Program-made: the position numbers and the translations under genes
Shown: one piece after another, positions 7,477-15,406 of the stretch
Layout: each line of letters starts with the position of its first letter
How positions within the stretch are numbered: position 1 is the first letter of the stretch
NCBI GenBank assembly: GCA_031459765.1
Contig: JAVKHY010000001.1
Coordinates: 436,149 to 468,155 of the forward strand
Source of the DNA: Armatimonadota bacterium
GTDB lineage: Bacteria > Sysuimicrobiota > Sysuimicrobiia > Sysuimicrobiales > Kaftiobacteriaceae
Direction of reading: 5' to 3'
Length of the DNA: 32,007 nucleotides
Notes under the pieces: model-generated
What the model was told of the DNA's origin: nothing
Databases searched by the model: none
Seen by the model: only the letters and a program-made list of their open reading frames with translations

Positions 7477-9141
7477 ATGACACGAGGCTGGTGGCGTATC
7501 GCAACGGTCACCGTGGGCCTGGCGTTGATCTTCGGCGCGGCGGCGTCAGGCCAGGCTCCCGACCGCCGCGTGCGGGAGCTGGTCCTGCTGACCCGGCCCC
7601 AGGCCGTCGATCCCCGGGAGTTCGAGACGGCGCGGTTCCTGGCGCCCGAGTTCGAGAAACTCGGCCTCAAGGTCTCCGTGCGCGTCATGCCCTGGGAGCA
7701 GATGGCGGACCTGGTCTGGTACAGTCGGGACAAGTGGGACATGACGATGTGGCAGATGGTGGGGCGGCCGGAGCGCTCCGATCCGGATGAATTCGCCATG
7801 AACCTGTTCCACTCCTCGACGGCGGAGAAGGGCTATAACTTTGTGGGCTACCGGAACCGGACCTACGACAGCATCGCCGAAGCGCAGCGGATCAAGACCG
7901 ACCTCAAGACGCGCCAGCAGCTCATCCGCGAGGCTCAGAAGATCATCGCCCGCGACGTGCCCTACATCTTTCTGGTCTTCCCGGAGAGCACCTACGTCTA
8001 CAACAACACCGTCTGGGATCCGAAGACCATCGTCGATCAGAAGGGGATCGGGATCAAGAACTTCTGGACCTTTATCCAGGCCAGACCGCTGGGCGGCCAG
8101 CAGGACATGATCCTGAACTACCCCGATCCGCTGCAGGCGATCAACCCGCTGTTCATCAGCGGCGCCGCCGACTCCTGGGTCACCGAGCTGATCTGGGACC
8201 GGCTCTTCCGCGTCGGTCCGGACGGGCTGCCGCGGCCCTGGGCGGCGGAAAAGGCGGACTGGGTGGATTCGGTCACGCTGGATGTGACCCTGCGGCGCGG
8301 GATGAAGTGGCACGACGGTCGCCCGGTGACCGCCGACGACGTCATCTTTTCCTTCACCGCGCCCATGGGCGACGAGGTCCCCATGTACAAGCCCTTCGTC
8401 CGCAACATCGAGCGGATCGAGAAGCGCTCGGACACGGTGCTGCGCTTCGTCCTGCGGGAGCCCTACGCGCCGTTCCTGATCGCCAGCCTGGCCAAACTCA
8501 ACATCATTCCGAAGCACGTCTGGGAGCCGGTCCTGGCCGACCTGGCCCGGAAGCCGGAGAACGCGGAGTCCTACCAGGAGCAGACGCCCATCGGCTCCGG
8601 GCCCTTCAGGTTCGTGCAGTGGAAGAAGCCGGAGGAGGTGATCCTGGAAGCGGTGCCCGACCACTTCGCCGCGCCGAAGATGCGCCGCTGGATCCTGCGC
8701 ATCATTCCCAACGTGGAGGCGGCTCTGGGCGGGCTGCGCCAGGGCCAGATCAACTTCCTCTCGGGCTACACCGGCGATCCGCAGCTGCTGGACCGCCTGG
8801 TCAAGGAGAACCGCCAGCTCACGCTCGTGTCCACGATGGACGTCGGCATGCGGTTCCTGGCCTTCAACCTGCGCCGGCCGCCCTTTGACGACGTGGCGTT
8901 CCGCCAGGCGCTGAACATGGCCACCAACAAGCGGGCCATCCGTTCCGTGGTCTGGAAGGGGTTTGCGTCCATCGCCGACTCCTTCGTCTCGCCCGCCCTG
9001 GAGTTCTGGTACAACCCGGAGATCCCCAAGTGGACGTACAACATCCAGGCGGCGCGGGAGCACCTGGCCAAAGCCGGCTACAGCTGGGACCGCGAGGGCC
9101 GGCTCCTCTATCCGGCGGGCAAAGTCGAAACCCTGAAGTAG
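7477..9141 (+). CDS. Circularly permuted family-5 peptide-binding protein of an ABC importer
   Basis: This is a secreted or lipid-bilayer-facing solute-binding protein of 554 residues. Residues 1-27 are a typical signal peptide (hydrophobic core TVTVGLALIFGAAASG). Residues about 32-200 match the usual C-terminal part of SBP_bac_5 proteins (ELVLLTRPQAVDPREFE, KLGLKVSV, WDMTMWQMVGRPERSDPDEF, ARDVPYIFLVFPESTYVYNN). Residues about 206-554 then match the usual N-terminal and middle parts (WHDGRPVTADDVIFSF near 277, GSGPFRFVQWKKPEE, FNLRRPPFDDVAFRQALN). The protein stops after AREHLAKAGYSWDREGRLLYPAGKVETLK-like sequence, just where the moved segment would continue. The conventional paralogue at 20270 has the normal order. 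GGGGGGAT before the ATG is the ribosome site; the 103-base gap before it holds nothing else I recognise. It is followed by a hairpin and the permease genes. Confidence 0.93.
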   Translation: MTRGWWRIATVTVGLALIFGAAASGQAPDRRVRELVLLTRPQAVDPREFETARFLAPEFEKLGLKVSVRVMPWEQMADLVWYSRDKWDMTMWQMVGRPERSDPDEFAMNLFHSSTAEKGYNFVGYRNRTYDSIAEAQRIKTDLKTRQQLIREAQKIIARDVPYIFLVFPESTYVYNNTVWDPKTIVDQKGIGIKNFWTFIQARPLGGQQDMILNYPDPLQAINPLFISGAADSWVTELIWDRLFRVGPDGLPRPWAAEKADWVDSVTLDVTLRRGMKWHDGRPVTADDVIFSFTAPMGDEVPMYKPFVRNIERIEKRSDTVLRFVLREPYAPFLIASLAKLNIIPKHVWEPVLADLARKPENAESYQEQTPIGSGPFRFVQWKKPEEVILEAVPDHFAAPKMRRWILRIIPNVEAALGGLRQGQINFLSGYTGDPQLLDRLVKENRQLTLVSTMDVGMRFLAFNLRRPPFDDVAFRQALNMATNKRAIRSVVWKGFASIADSFVSPALEFWYNPEIPKWTYNIQAAREHLAKAGYSWDREGRLLYPAGKVETLK

Positions 9142-9148
9142 TATCGCC

Positions 9149-9176
9149 CGGGGCGGGGGCGCAGGCCCCCGCCCCG
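9149..9176 (+). terminator. Perfect 12-bp hairpin between binding-protein and permease genes
   Basis: CGGGGCGGGGGC (9149-9160) and GCCCCCGCCCCG (9165-9176) form a perfect stem around the loop GCAG, seven bases after the binding-protein stop and ten before the permease start. There is no T-run. The place suits partial termination or protection of the upstream mRNA from 3' decay, giving more binding protein than permease, as known for other binding-protein operons. Confidence 0.7.
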
Positions 9177-9186
9177 CCGCGCCGAC

Positions 9187-10170
9187 ATGAAGCGTCTGAC
9201 CTTCGTCTTCAGCCGCCTCGTCCAGACCCTGCTGGTGCTGCTGGTGGTGGCGACCATTCTGTTCTTGATCTTCCGGCTGATGCCGGGCGACCCCCTGGTC
9301 GCCTACCTGGACCCCACCTTCACCGAGGAGATGGCCCAGGCGTTGCGGCGGCAGTTCGGGCTGGACCGGCCGCTCCACATCCAGTACCTGGTCTTCCTGC
9401 GGAACACGGTGCAGGGCGAGTTCGGCCACTCCTTTTTCACGCGCGAACCGGTGGCCCGGGTGATCTGGACCGTCCTGCCCAACACCCTGGCGCTGACCCT
9501 GGCCGCCCTGGTCCTGGCCTACGCCCTGGGCGTCGTCGCGGGGGCCGTGCTCGCCGCCCGGCGGGGGACGCCCCTGGAGCACTGGGGGATTCCCCTGGTC
9601 CTGGCCACGCGGGCCGCGCCGGAGTTCTGGGTGGGCATGCTGGCCCTGGCCGTGTTCAGCTTCTCCCTGCGCTGGTTCCCCTTCGGCGGAGCGACCAGCC
9701 CGGGGAGCCTCTATCCCTCGATCTGGGCCCAGCTGTTCTCGCTGGACTTCCTGCACCACCTGGCGCTGCCGGCCCTGACCCTGGCCCTCTATCTGCAGGG
9801 GCTGCCCACGTTGTTGATGCGCAACGCGATGCTCGAGGTGATGGACGAGGACTTCATCACCTTCTGCCGTATGCGCGGGCTGCCGGAGCGGACGATCCTT
9901 CTGCGCCATGCCGCGCGCAACGCCCTGCTCCCCGTGGTCACGGCCTTCGCCCTGGGCATCGGCTACTCCATCGGCGGCAACGTGATCATCGAGACCGTCT
10001 TCAGCTGGCCGGGGCTCGGCCGCACCCTGGTGCGCGCCGTGGCCGCCAAGGACTACCCCGTGGCCCAGGCCGCCTTCCTGATGATCGCCGCCGTCATGAT
10101 CGCCATGAACTTTGCGGCCGACCTGCTCTACGGCCTGCTCGATCCGCGGGTGAGCGATGAGCGACGCTGA
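9187..10170 (+). CDS. dppB: Peptide ABC importer permease, DppB/OppB type
   Basis: This 327-residue integral membrane protein starts MKRLTFVFSRLVQTLLVLLVVATILF, the usual first helix, followed by RLMPGDPLVAYL, the hallmark of DppB-type subunits. The EAA-type cytoplasmic loop, which docks on the ATPases, reads FCRMRGLPERTILLRHAARNALLP near 230-255, and the C-terminal part has IETVFSWPGLGRTLV and DPRV. It forms a heterodimer with the next gene's product, which overlaps it by 14 bases. No Shine-Dalgarno is visible, so initiation may depend on the preceding hairpin region or be weak. The specificity comes from the binding protein. Confidence 0.94.
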   Translation: MKRLTFVFSRLVQTLLVLLVVATILFLIFRLMPGDPLVAYLDPTFTEEMAQALRRQFGLDRPLHIQYLVFLRNTVQGEFGHSFFTREPVARVIWTVLPNTLALTLAALVLAYALGVVAGAVLAARRGTPLEHWGIPLVLATRAAPEFWVGMLALAVFSFSLRWFPFGGATSPGSLYPSIWAQLFSLDFLHHLALPALTLALYLQGLPTLLMRNAMLEVMDEDFITFCRMRGLPERTILLRHAARNALLPVVTAFALGIGYSIGGNVIIETVFSWPGLGRTLVRAVAAKDYPVAQAAFLMIAAVMIAMNFAADLLYGLLDPRVSDERR

Positions 10171-11083
10171 GCGCGCCCTGACCCTGCCGCCCCGGTGGGC
10201 CCAGGCCGCCGCCACCTGGCGCGAGGCGCTGCAGACGCTGGTAATCGTGGCCCGGCGGGACCGCTTCGCCCTGGCCGGTCTCCTGGTCTACCTGGTCTTC
10301 CTGATGGTGGCCCTGCTGGCGCCGGCGCTGGCCCCCTACGATCCCCTGGCGCTGAACTACCTGCCCGACGGCGAGGTGGCGGCCAACCTGCCCCCCTCAC
10401 CGGCGCACCCCCTGGGGACGACGAACCTGGGCCGCGACATCTTCTCGCAGCTGCTCTACGGCGCCCGGGCCGCGCTCATCGTGGGGTTCGTGGCCGCCCT
10501 GGGGGTGGTGATCCTGGGCACGGTCGTCGGCCTGGTCGCCGGCTACTACGGCGGTTGGATCGATGCCCTGCTCATGCGGGCGGCGGATGTGGCCTTCGGT
10601 ATTCCCTTTCTGCCCATGGCCATTGTGCTCGTGGCCTTCCTCGGTCCCAGCCTCTGGAACGTGGTCCTGGTCATGGTGCTGCTGCTGTGGCGCGACACCG
10701 GTCGCATCATCCGGGCCCAGGTGCTCACCCTGCGCGAACGCTCCTACGTGGAGTCGGCGCGGGTGCTGGGCGCCGGGCACGCCCGGACGATGTTCGTGCA
10801 CATCGCGCCCAACGTGCTGCCGCTGTCGTTCCTCTACGGGTCGCTGGCCATCGGCTGGGCCATTCTCACGGAGGCAAGCATCAGTTTCCTGGGCTTCGGC
10901 GACCCCAACGTCATCTCGTGGGGATTCATGTTGCAGGACGCCTACAACTCCCAGGCCCTGGCCCGACAGGCCTTTCACTGGTTCGTGCCGCCCGGGGTGT
11001 GCATCATGCTCACGGTGATGGCGGGGTTCTTCATCAGCCGCGGATACGAGGAACTGCTCTTTCCGCGCCTGCGGAGGCGCTGA
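10157..11083 (+). CDS. dppC: Peptide ABC importer permease, DppC/OppC type
   Basis: This 308-residue membrane subunit is the partner of the upstream permease. After a cytoplasmic N-terminus (about 1-38) comes the first helix, then APYDPLALNY, then HPLGTTNLGRDIFSQLLYGARAALIVG, the diagnostic DppC phrase. The EAA-type loop is ESARVLGAGHARTMFVHIAPNVLPL near 195-220, and the end has ILTEASISFLGFGDPN and SWGFML. It overlaps the DppB stop by 14 bases and is two bases from the ATPase start, so the operon is tightly coupled. Confidence 0.94.
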   Translation: MSDAERALTLPPRWAQAAATWREALQTLVIVARRDRFALAGLLVYLVFLMVALLAPALAPYDPLALNYLPDGEVAANLPPSPAHPLGTTNLGRDIFSQLLYGARAALIVGFVAALGVVILGTVVGLVAGYYGGWIDALLMRAADVAFGIPFLPMAIVLVAFLGPSLWNVVLVMVLLLWRDTGRIIRAQVLTLRERSYVESARVLGAGHARTMFVHIAPNVLPLSFLYGSLAIGWAILTEASISFLGFGDPNVISWGFMLQDAYNSQALARQAFHWFVPPGVCIMLTVMAGFFISRGYEELLFPRLRRR

Positions 11084-11085
11084 CC

Positions 11086-12126
11086 ATGGCGTGGCTCGAG
11101 GTGGAAGGCCTGTCCGTCGAGTACCAGACGCTCCACGGCGTGGTCCGGGCGGTCCGGGGCGTCAGCCTGGCCCTCCCGGCGGGGCGCGCCCTGGGGCTGG
11201 TCGGGGAGAGCGGCTGCGGCAAGACCACCCTGGCCCGGGCGCTGATCGGCGTGCTGCCGCGCGGAGCGCGGGTGACCGGCGGAGCGGTGCGCATGGAGGG
11301 GACCGACCTGCTGAGTCTCCCGCCCGCACAGCTCAACGAGTACCGCTGGCGCCGCATCGCCATGGTGCCCCAGGCGGCGATGGACAGCCTCGATCCGGTG
11401 CAGCGCGTCGGCGACCAGATGGTGGAGACCATGGTCCTGCGCGGAGGATACACCCGCCGGGGGGCCTGGGCGCGGGCGCGGGAGCTGTTCCTGATGGTCG
11501 GGCTGGAGGCGGACCGGCTGCGGCTGTACCCTCACGAACTGTCCGGAGGGATGAAGCAGCGGGCGGTGATCGCCCTGGCGCTGGCCCTGGGACCGCAGCT
11601 GCTGATTGCGGACGAACCGGTCACCGCCCTGGACGTGATCGTCCAGCACCAGGTCCTGAGCACGTTGCGCGACCTGCGGCGGGCCCTCAACCTCAGCCTC
11701 CTGCTCATCACCCACGACATCTCGGTGGTCGCGCATCTCTGCGACGACGTGGCGGTGATGTATGCCGGCCGCGTCGTCGAGGCCGGACCGGTGGCGGAGG
11801 TCTTTACCCGTCCCCGCCACCCGTACACCATGGGGTTGCGCAACGCCTTCCCCAGCCTGCGCGAACACCAGGACCCCCTGGTGCCGATCGAAGGCTATCC
11901 CCCCGACCTGGCCGATCCGCCGCGGGGCTGCGCCTTCGCCGCGCGCTGTCCTTTTGCGCTCCCGCGCTGCTGGGAGGAGGATCCGGTTTCGCTTCCCTCC
12001 GGGGACGGACGTTCCGCAGCCTGCCATCGGGCCGATGACGCACCCCTGCTCCGCCAGCGCGCCGCCGAGGCCTTTGCGGCGATGGCCGGGGACGAGACAC
12101 CGGTCGCTCCGCCGGAGGCGACGTGA
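11086..12126 (+). CDS. dppD: Peptide ABC importer ATP-binding protein, DppD/OppD type
   Basis: This is one of two ATPases of the importer. In 346 residues: Walker A GESGCGKTT (40-48), Q-loop Gln96 (MVPQAAMDSLDP), signature LSGGM (152-156), Walker B LLIADEP (172-178) and switch His210 (LITHDIS). The C-terminal oligopeptide extension contains HPYTMGL and four Cys (about 282, 288, 295, 313) in CAFAARCPFALPRC, the cluster known to bind iron-sulfur in OppD-type subunits. I chose ATG 11086, two bases after the DppC stop, because it places the N-terminal beta-strand LEVEGLSVEY normally; the frame is open far upstream only inside dppC. Confidence 0.94.
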   Translation: MAWLEVEGLSVEYQTLHGVVRAVRGVSLALPAGRALGLVGESGCGKTTLARALIGVLPRGARVTGGAVRMEGTDLLSLPPAQLNEYRWRRIAMVPQAAMDSLDPVQRVGDQMVETMVLRGGYTRRGAWARARELFLMVGLEADRLRLYPHELSGGMKQRAVIALALALGPQLLIADEPVTALDVIVQHQVLSTLRDLRRALNLSLLLITHDISVVAHLCDDVAVMYAGRVVEAGPVAEVFTRPRHPYTMGLRNAFPSLREHQDPLVPIEGYPPDLADPPRGCAFAARCPFALPRCWEEDPVSLPSGDGRSAACHRADDAPLLRQRAAEAFAAMAGDETPVAPPEAT

Positions 12127-12144
12127 CCGTGGGAGAGGACCGGG

Positions 12145-13131
12145 ATGCCGCTGCTTGAAGTGGAACGGCTTGAGAAGCACTACCCGCTGCACGGCGGGCT
12201 GCTGGGCTCCCTCGTCGGCGCCCGGAGGCTTGTGCACGCGGTGAACGGGATCTCCTTTGCGCTCGACGAGGGGGCAAGCTTGGGACTGGCCGGGGAGAGC
12301 GGGTGCGGGAAGACCACCACGGCCCGGCTCATCCTGCGGCTGTTGCGCCCCACCGGCGGCGTCATTCGCTTCGCCGGTCGGGACATCGCCGGACTGAACG
12401 GCGCCGAACTGCTGGCCTTCCGGCGCCGGGTCCAGTTCGTCTTTCAGAATCCCTACGAGGCGCTCAATCCGCGCTTCACCGTTCTGCGGGCGATGCTGGA
12501 GCCGCTGATCATCCACGGGATCGGGACGTCGGCGGGGGACCGGCTCGTCCGCGTGGCGGAGGCGCTGCGGCAGGTGCATCTGAACCCTCCGGAGGCCTTT
12601 TTCGCCAAGTTCCCGCACCAGCTGAGCGGCGGCCAGTTGCAGCGCGTGGTCATCGCCCGGGCCCTGCTGGTCGGCCCCGCCCTGCTCGTGGCCGACGAAC
12701 CCGTTTCCATGCTCGATGTCTCGGTGCGGGCGGGGGTGCTGAACCTGATGCGCGACCTGACCCGGCGCCGCGGGCTGACGACGCTGTACATCTCCCACGA
12801 TCTGGCGTTGATCCGCTACATGTGCACGACGACCGCGGTGATGTACCTGGGCACCATCTGCGAGATCGGCCCCACGACCGAGGTCATCGAGCGCCCGAAG
12901 CACCCCTATACGCAGGCCCTGGTCGCGGCCGTGCCCGATGCCGATCCCAACCGCCCCGTCGCGGCGGTGGAGATCAGGGAGGGGGTGCCGACCCCGCTGC
13001 GCCTGCCGCCGGGATGCCCCTTCGCCGACCGCTGCCCGCAGGTCATGGAGGTCTGCCGGCGCCTCCGGCCGCAGCTGCAGCCGGTGGAGGGAGTGCGGGT
13101 GGCGTGTCACCTCTACGGAGGAGCGCACTGA
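12145..13131 (+). CDS. dppF: Peptide ABC importer ATP-binding protein, DppF/OppF type
   Basis: This is the second ATPase of the importer, 328 residues. Walker A is GESGCGKTT (50-58), the Q-loop FVFQNPYEALNPR (Gln101), the signature LSGGQLQR, and Walker B LLVADEPVSMLDVS; the switch His is in YISHDLAL. The C-terminal tail has HPYTQAL and PPGCPFADRCPQVMEVC, the Cys-containing segment typical of the pair. GAGAGGACCGGG upstream gives a moderate ribosome site. Together with DppD it probably also energises the ATPase-less permeases at 18390-20238. The stop overlaps the regulator start (TGATG). Confidence 0.94.
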   Translation: MPLLEVERLEKHYPLHGGLLGSLVGARRLVHAVNGISFALDEGASLGLAGESGCGKTTTARLILRLLRPTGGVIRFAGRDIAGLNGAELLAFRRRVQFVFQNPYEALNPRFTVLRAMLEPLIIHGIGTSAGDRLVRVAEALRQVHLNPPEAFFAKFPHQLSGGQLQRVVIARALLVGPALLVADEPVSMLDVSVRAGVLNLMRDLTRRRGLTTLYISHDLALIRYMCTTTAVMYLGTICEIGPTTEVIERPKHPYTQALVAAVPDADPNRPVAAVEIREGVPTPLRLPPGCPFADRCPQVMEVCRRLRPQLQPVEGVRVACHLYGGAH

Positions 13132-13643
13132 TGCGAAACCAGGGCGGGCTGGACCCGCTGGACATCGAGATCATCCGCGCCCTGCAGCGCGACGGCCGGA
13201 CCCCCTACAGCACCCTGGCCGGGCAGCTCGGGGTGGCCGAAGGGACCATCCGCAAGCGCGTGGCGCGCCTTCTGGCCGAGGGCTACCTGCGCATCGTCGG
13301 CGTGGCCGCGCCCTTCAAGGTCGGGATGGACGTCGTGGCCATCATCGGGCTGAACGTGGCGCGCCAGCGCCTGACCGGGGCCCTGCGCCGACTCCAGGCC
13401 CTGGACGCCGTGCGCTACATCGCCATGACGACCGGCACCTTCGACTTCATCATCGAGGTGGTGCTGCCGAGCACGCAGGACCTCCTGCGCTTCCTGGTCA
13501 CCGACCTGGCCCGCGTGCCCGGGCTGAACCGCACCGAGACCTCGCTCGTGCTGGAGATCTCTAAACAGAGTTACGACTGGCTGCCGGCGGGCCGGCGCGC
13601 GCTCGGCCCGGCCCGGGCGGCCAAGGGAGGGTTCAGGCGGTGA
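13131..13643 (+). CDS. Lrp/AsnC-family transcriptional regulator
   Basis: This 170-residue regulator senses amino acids or related effectors. Residues about 8-60 form the AsnC-type helix-turn-helix (LDPLDIEIIRALQRDGRTPY, then LAGQLGVAEGTIRKRVARLLAEGYLRIVG). Residues about 68-145 match the ligand-binding RAM domain, with the family phrase YIAMTTGTFDFIIEVVL. The ATG at 13131 follows GGAGGAGC and overlaps the DppF stop; its own stop overlaps the next GTG. It lies inside the operon between importer and hydrolases, so it very likely controls this locus, perhaps with the inverted repeat at 6585-6608; that link is inferred only. The C-terminal tail after about 150 is Arg/Gly/Ala-rich and unremarkable. 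Confidence 0.92.
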   Translation: MRNQGGLDPLDIEIIRALQRDGRTPYSTLAGQLGVAEGTIRKRVARLLAEGYLRIVGVAAPFKVGMDVVAIIGLNVARQRLTGALRRLQALDAVRYIAMTTGTFDFIIEVVLPSTQDLLRFLVTDLARVPGLNRTETSLVLEISKQSYDWLPAGRRALGPARAAKGGFRR

Positions 13644-15406
13644 CCTACCGCGATCCGCATGAGTCCGTGCTGCTGCAGGATATCTCGCTGGACGCGCCGC
13701 GGGAACTGATCCACCGCTTCGCCCGTCTGGTGCGCGAATCCGGGAGCGAAGCGGAGTGGACTGCGGCCCGGGAGGTCGCCGGCCGGCTGGCCGGCTGGGG
13801 CATCCCGCACACCGTGCACGAGCCGCTGCTCTACCTGAGCGTCCCGGAGCGGGCGTCGGTGGAGGTCCTCGAGCCCGAACCCAGGACGATTCGGGCGAAG
13901 ACCCCTTCCTTCTCCGCCTCCACCGACGGCCGTCCGCTCCGGGGTCGTGTCGTCTACCTCCCCTCAAGCCACGGCGTCGCGGCGGATACCTTTGACGCCC
14001 CGCTGGGCGAAGCGACGGAGGAGATCCGGGGCCGGATCGCGCTCACCGAGGGGTTTCCTTCTCCGCAGAAGGTGCTGGCCATCCAGCAGCGCGGGGCGGC
14101 CGGCATCATTTTCATCCACCCCGGCGAGGCGATCCACGAGATGATCTGCACCACCATCTGGGGGGCCCCGGATCTGGACAGCCTCCCCCGGAAGCCCGCC
14201 GTGCCCGTAACCAGCGTGAACCACACCGACGGCGCTCGGCTCGTCGCCCTGTGCCGGAACGGGGGGCTCCAGGTGGCCCTGCAGACCCGGCTGCGCGAAG
14301 GCTGGATGCGCTGCCCGGTCGTCGTGGCCGAGATCCCCGGCGCCGACGAACCGGAGGTGTTCCTGCTGGCCCACGGGCACATCGATTCCTGGCACGTGGG
14401 AATCGGCGACAACGCCACGGGGGACGCCGCGCTGCTGGAACTGGCCCGCCTCTTCTGGCGCCACCGCGCCCGGCTGCGGCGGTCGTTGCGCGTCGCCTGG
14501 TGGCCGGGGCATTCCACCGGCCGCTACGCCGGATCCACCTGGTACGCCGATACCCACGCGCTGGAGCTCGTCGAGCGGTGCCTGGCCCACATGAACATCG
14601 ATTCGCCGGGATGCCGCTGGGCCACAGCGTACGAGGATATCTCCTGGATGCCGGAGGCCGAGGCGTTCTGTCAGGCCGCGATCCGCGACGCGACCGGGCA
14701 GCCCTCGATCGGGGAACGGCCGCACCGCGCCGGCGACTGGTCCTTCAACAACCTGGGCCTCACCGGATTCTACATGCTGTTCAGCACGATGCCCAAGCCC
14801 CTGCTGCGGGAGAAGGGATTCTATCCTGTCGGCGGCTGCGGCGGCAACATCGCCTGGCACACCGAGGACGACACCCTGGAGATCTTCGACGAAGCCAACC
14901 TGGCCCGGGACCTGCGCGCCTACGTGATCACAATCCTGCGGGCGCTGAACGCGCCCATCCATCCCTTCGACCTGCGGGCGGTGACGCGGGAATTCCACAC
15001 CACTCTGGCCGCCTATCAGGCGGACGCCGGCGATCACTTCGACTTCCGCCCGGCGAGGGAGGCGGTCGACGCGCTGGAGGCCGCCCTGGACCGTTTCTAC
15101 GACCGCTGCCGGACGCTGGCCGCGCGCCCCGTGGGCGACCCGGCGGTCCGGGCGGCCAACGCCACCCTGCGGCGGATACGGAGCCTGCTGGTCACGCTGA
15201 ACTTCGCCCGGGCCGATCGCTTCCGCCACGATCCCGCGGTGCCGATCCCCCCGCTGCCCGACCTGGCGCCGGCGCGGCAGCTGGCCGGGGCCGATCCGGT
15301 CATGCGCGGATTTCTCCAGACGCATCTGCTGCGGGGACAGAACCGCGTGGTCTGGACGCTCCGAGAAGCCCGCCTTCTGGCGGAGAGCGCGTCGGAGGCT
15401 CGATGA
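13640..15406 (+). CDS. M28-like metallopeptidase homologue with altered active site (first copy)
   Basis: This 588-residue protein has a protease-associated-like insert (about 95-215) within an M28-type fold. Candidate metal ligands are His247 in HGHIDSWH, Asp257 in GDNATGD, Asp321 in MNIDSPG and His407 in WHTEDDTLE. The adjacent Glu-Glu that supplies the general base and a zinc ligand in classical M28 enzymes is absent: the matching place reads WWPGHSTGRYAGSTWY (His291-Ser292). No signal peptide is present, so it is probably cytoplasmic. The GTG start overlaps the regulator stop and has GGGAGGG upstream. The C-terminal part (about 430-588) is a helical region not part of the core. The paralogue at 16605 shares this change, so the altered site is conserved and probably functional. 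Substrate unknown. Confidence 0.85.
   Translation: MTYRDPHESVLLQDISLDAPRELIHRFARLVRESGSEAEWTAAREVAGRLAGWGIPHTVHEPLLYLSVPERASVEVLEPEPRTIRAKTPSFSASTDGRPLRGRVVYLPSSHGVAADTFDAPLGEATEEIRGRIALTEGFPSPQKVLAIQQRGAAGIIFIHPGEAIHEMICTTIWGAPDLDSLPRKPAVPVTSVNHTDGARLVALCRNGGLQVALQTRLREGWMRCPVVVAEIPGADEPEVFLLAHGHIDSWHVGIGDNATGDAALLELARLFWRHRARLRRSLRVAWWPGHSTGRYAGSTWYADTHALELVERCLAHMNIDSPGCRWATAYEDISWMPEAEAFCQAAIRDATGQPSIGERPHRAGDWSFNNLGLTGFYMLFSTMPKPLLREKGFYPVGGCGGNIAWHTEDDTLEIFDEANLARDLRAYVITILRALNAPIHPFDLRAVTREFHTTLAAYQADAGDHFDFRPAREAVDALEAALDRFYDRCRTLAARPVGDPAVRAANATLRRIRSLLVTLNFARADRFRHDPAVPIPPLPDLAPARQLAGADPVMRGFLQTHLLRGQNRVVWTLREARLLAESASEAR

Noticed and set aside
7477-9141. Idea that the permuted binding protein is an accidental fusion or a collapsed tandem repeat
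   Set aside because: It has its own signal peptide, ribosome site and stop, each block is present once, and the break points fall exactly at complementary positions.
7546-10215. Open frame of nearly 890 codons antisense to the permuted binding protein and permease
   Set aside because: Low-complexity composition, no recognisable domain, and the plus strand has unmistakable transporter motifs.
10975-13128. Open frame of over 700 codons antisense to the two ATPase genes
   Set aside because: No motifs; the sense strand carries complete Walker and signature motifs for two proteins.
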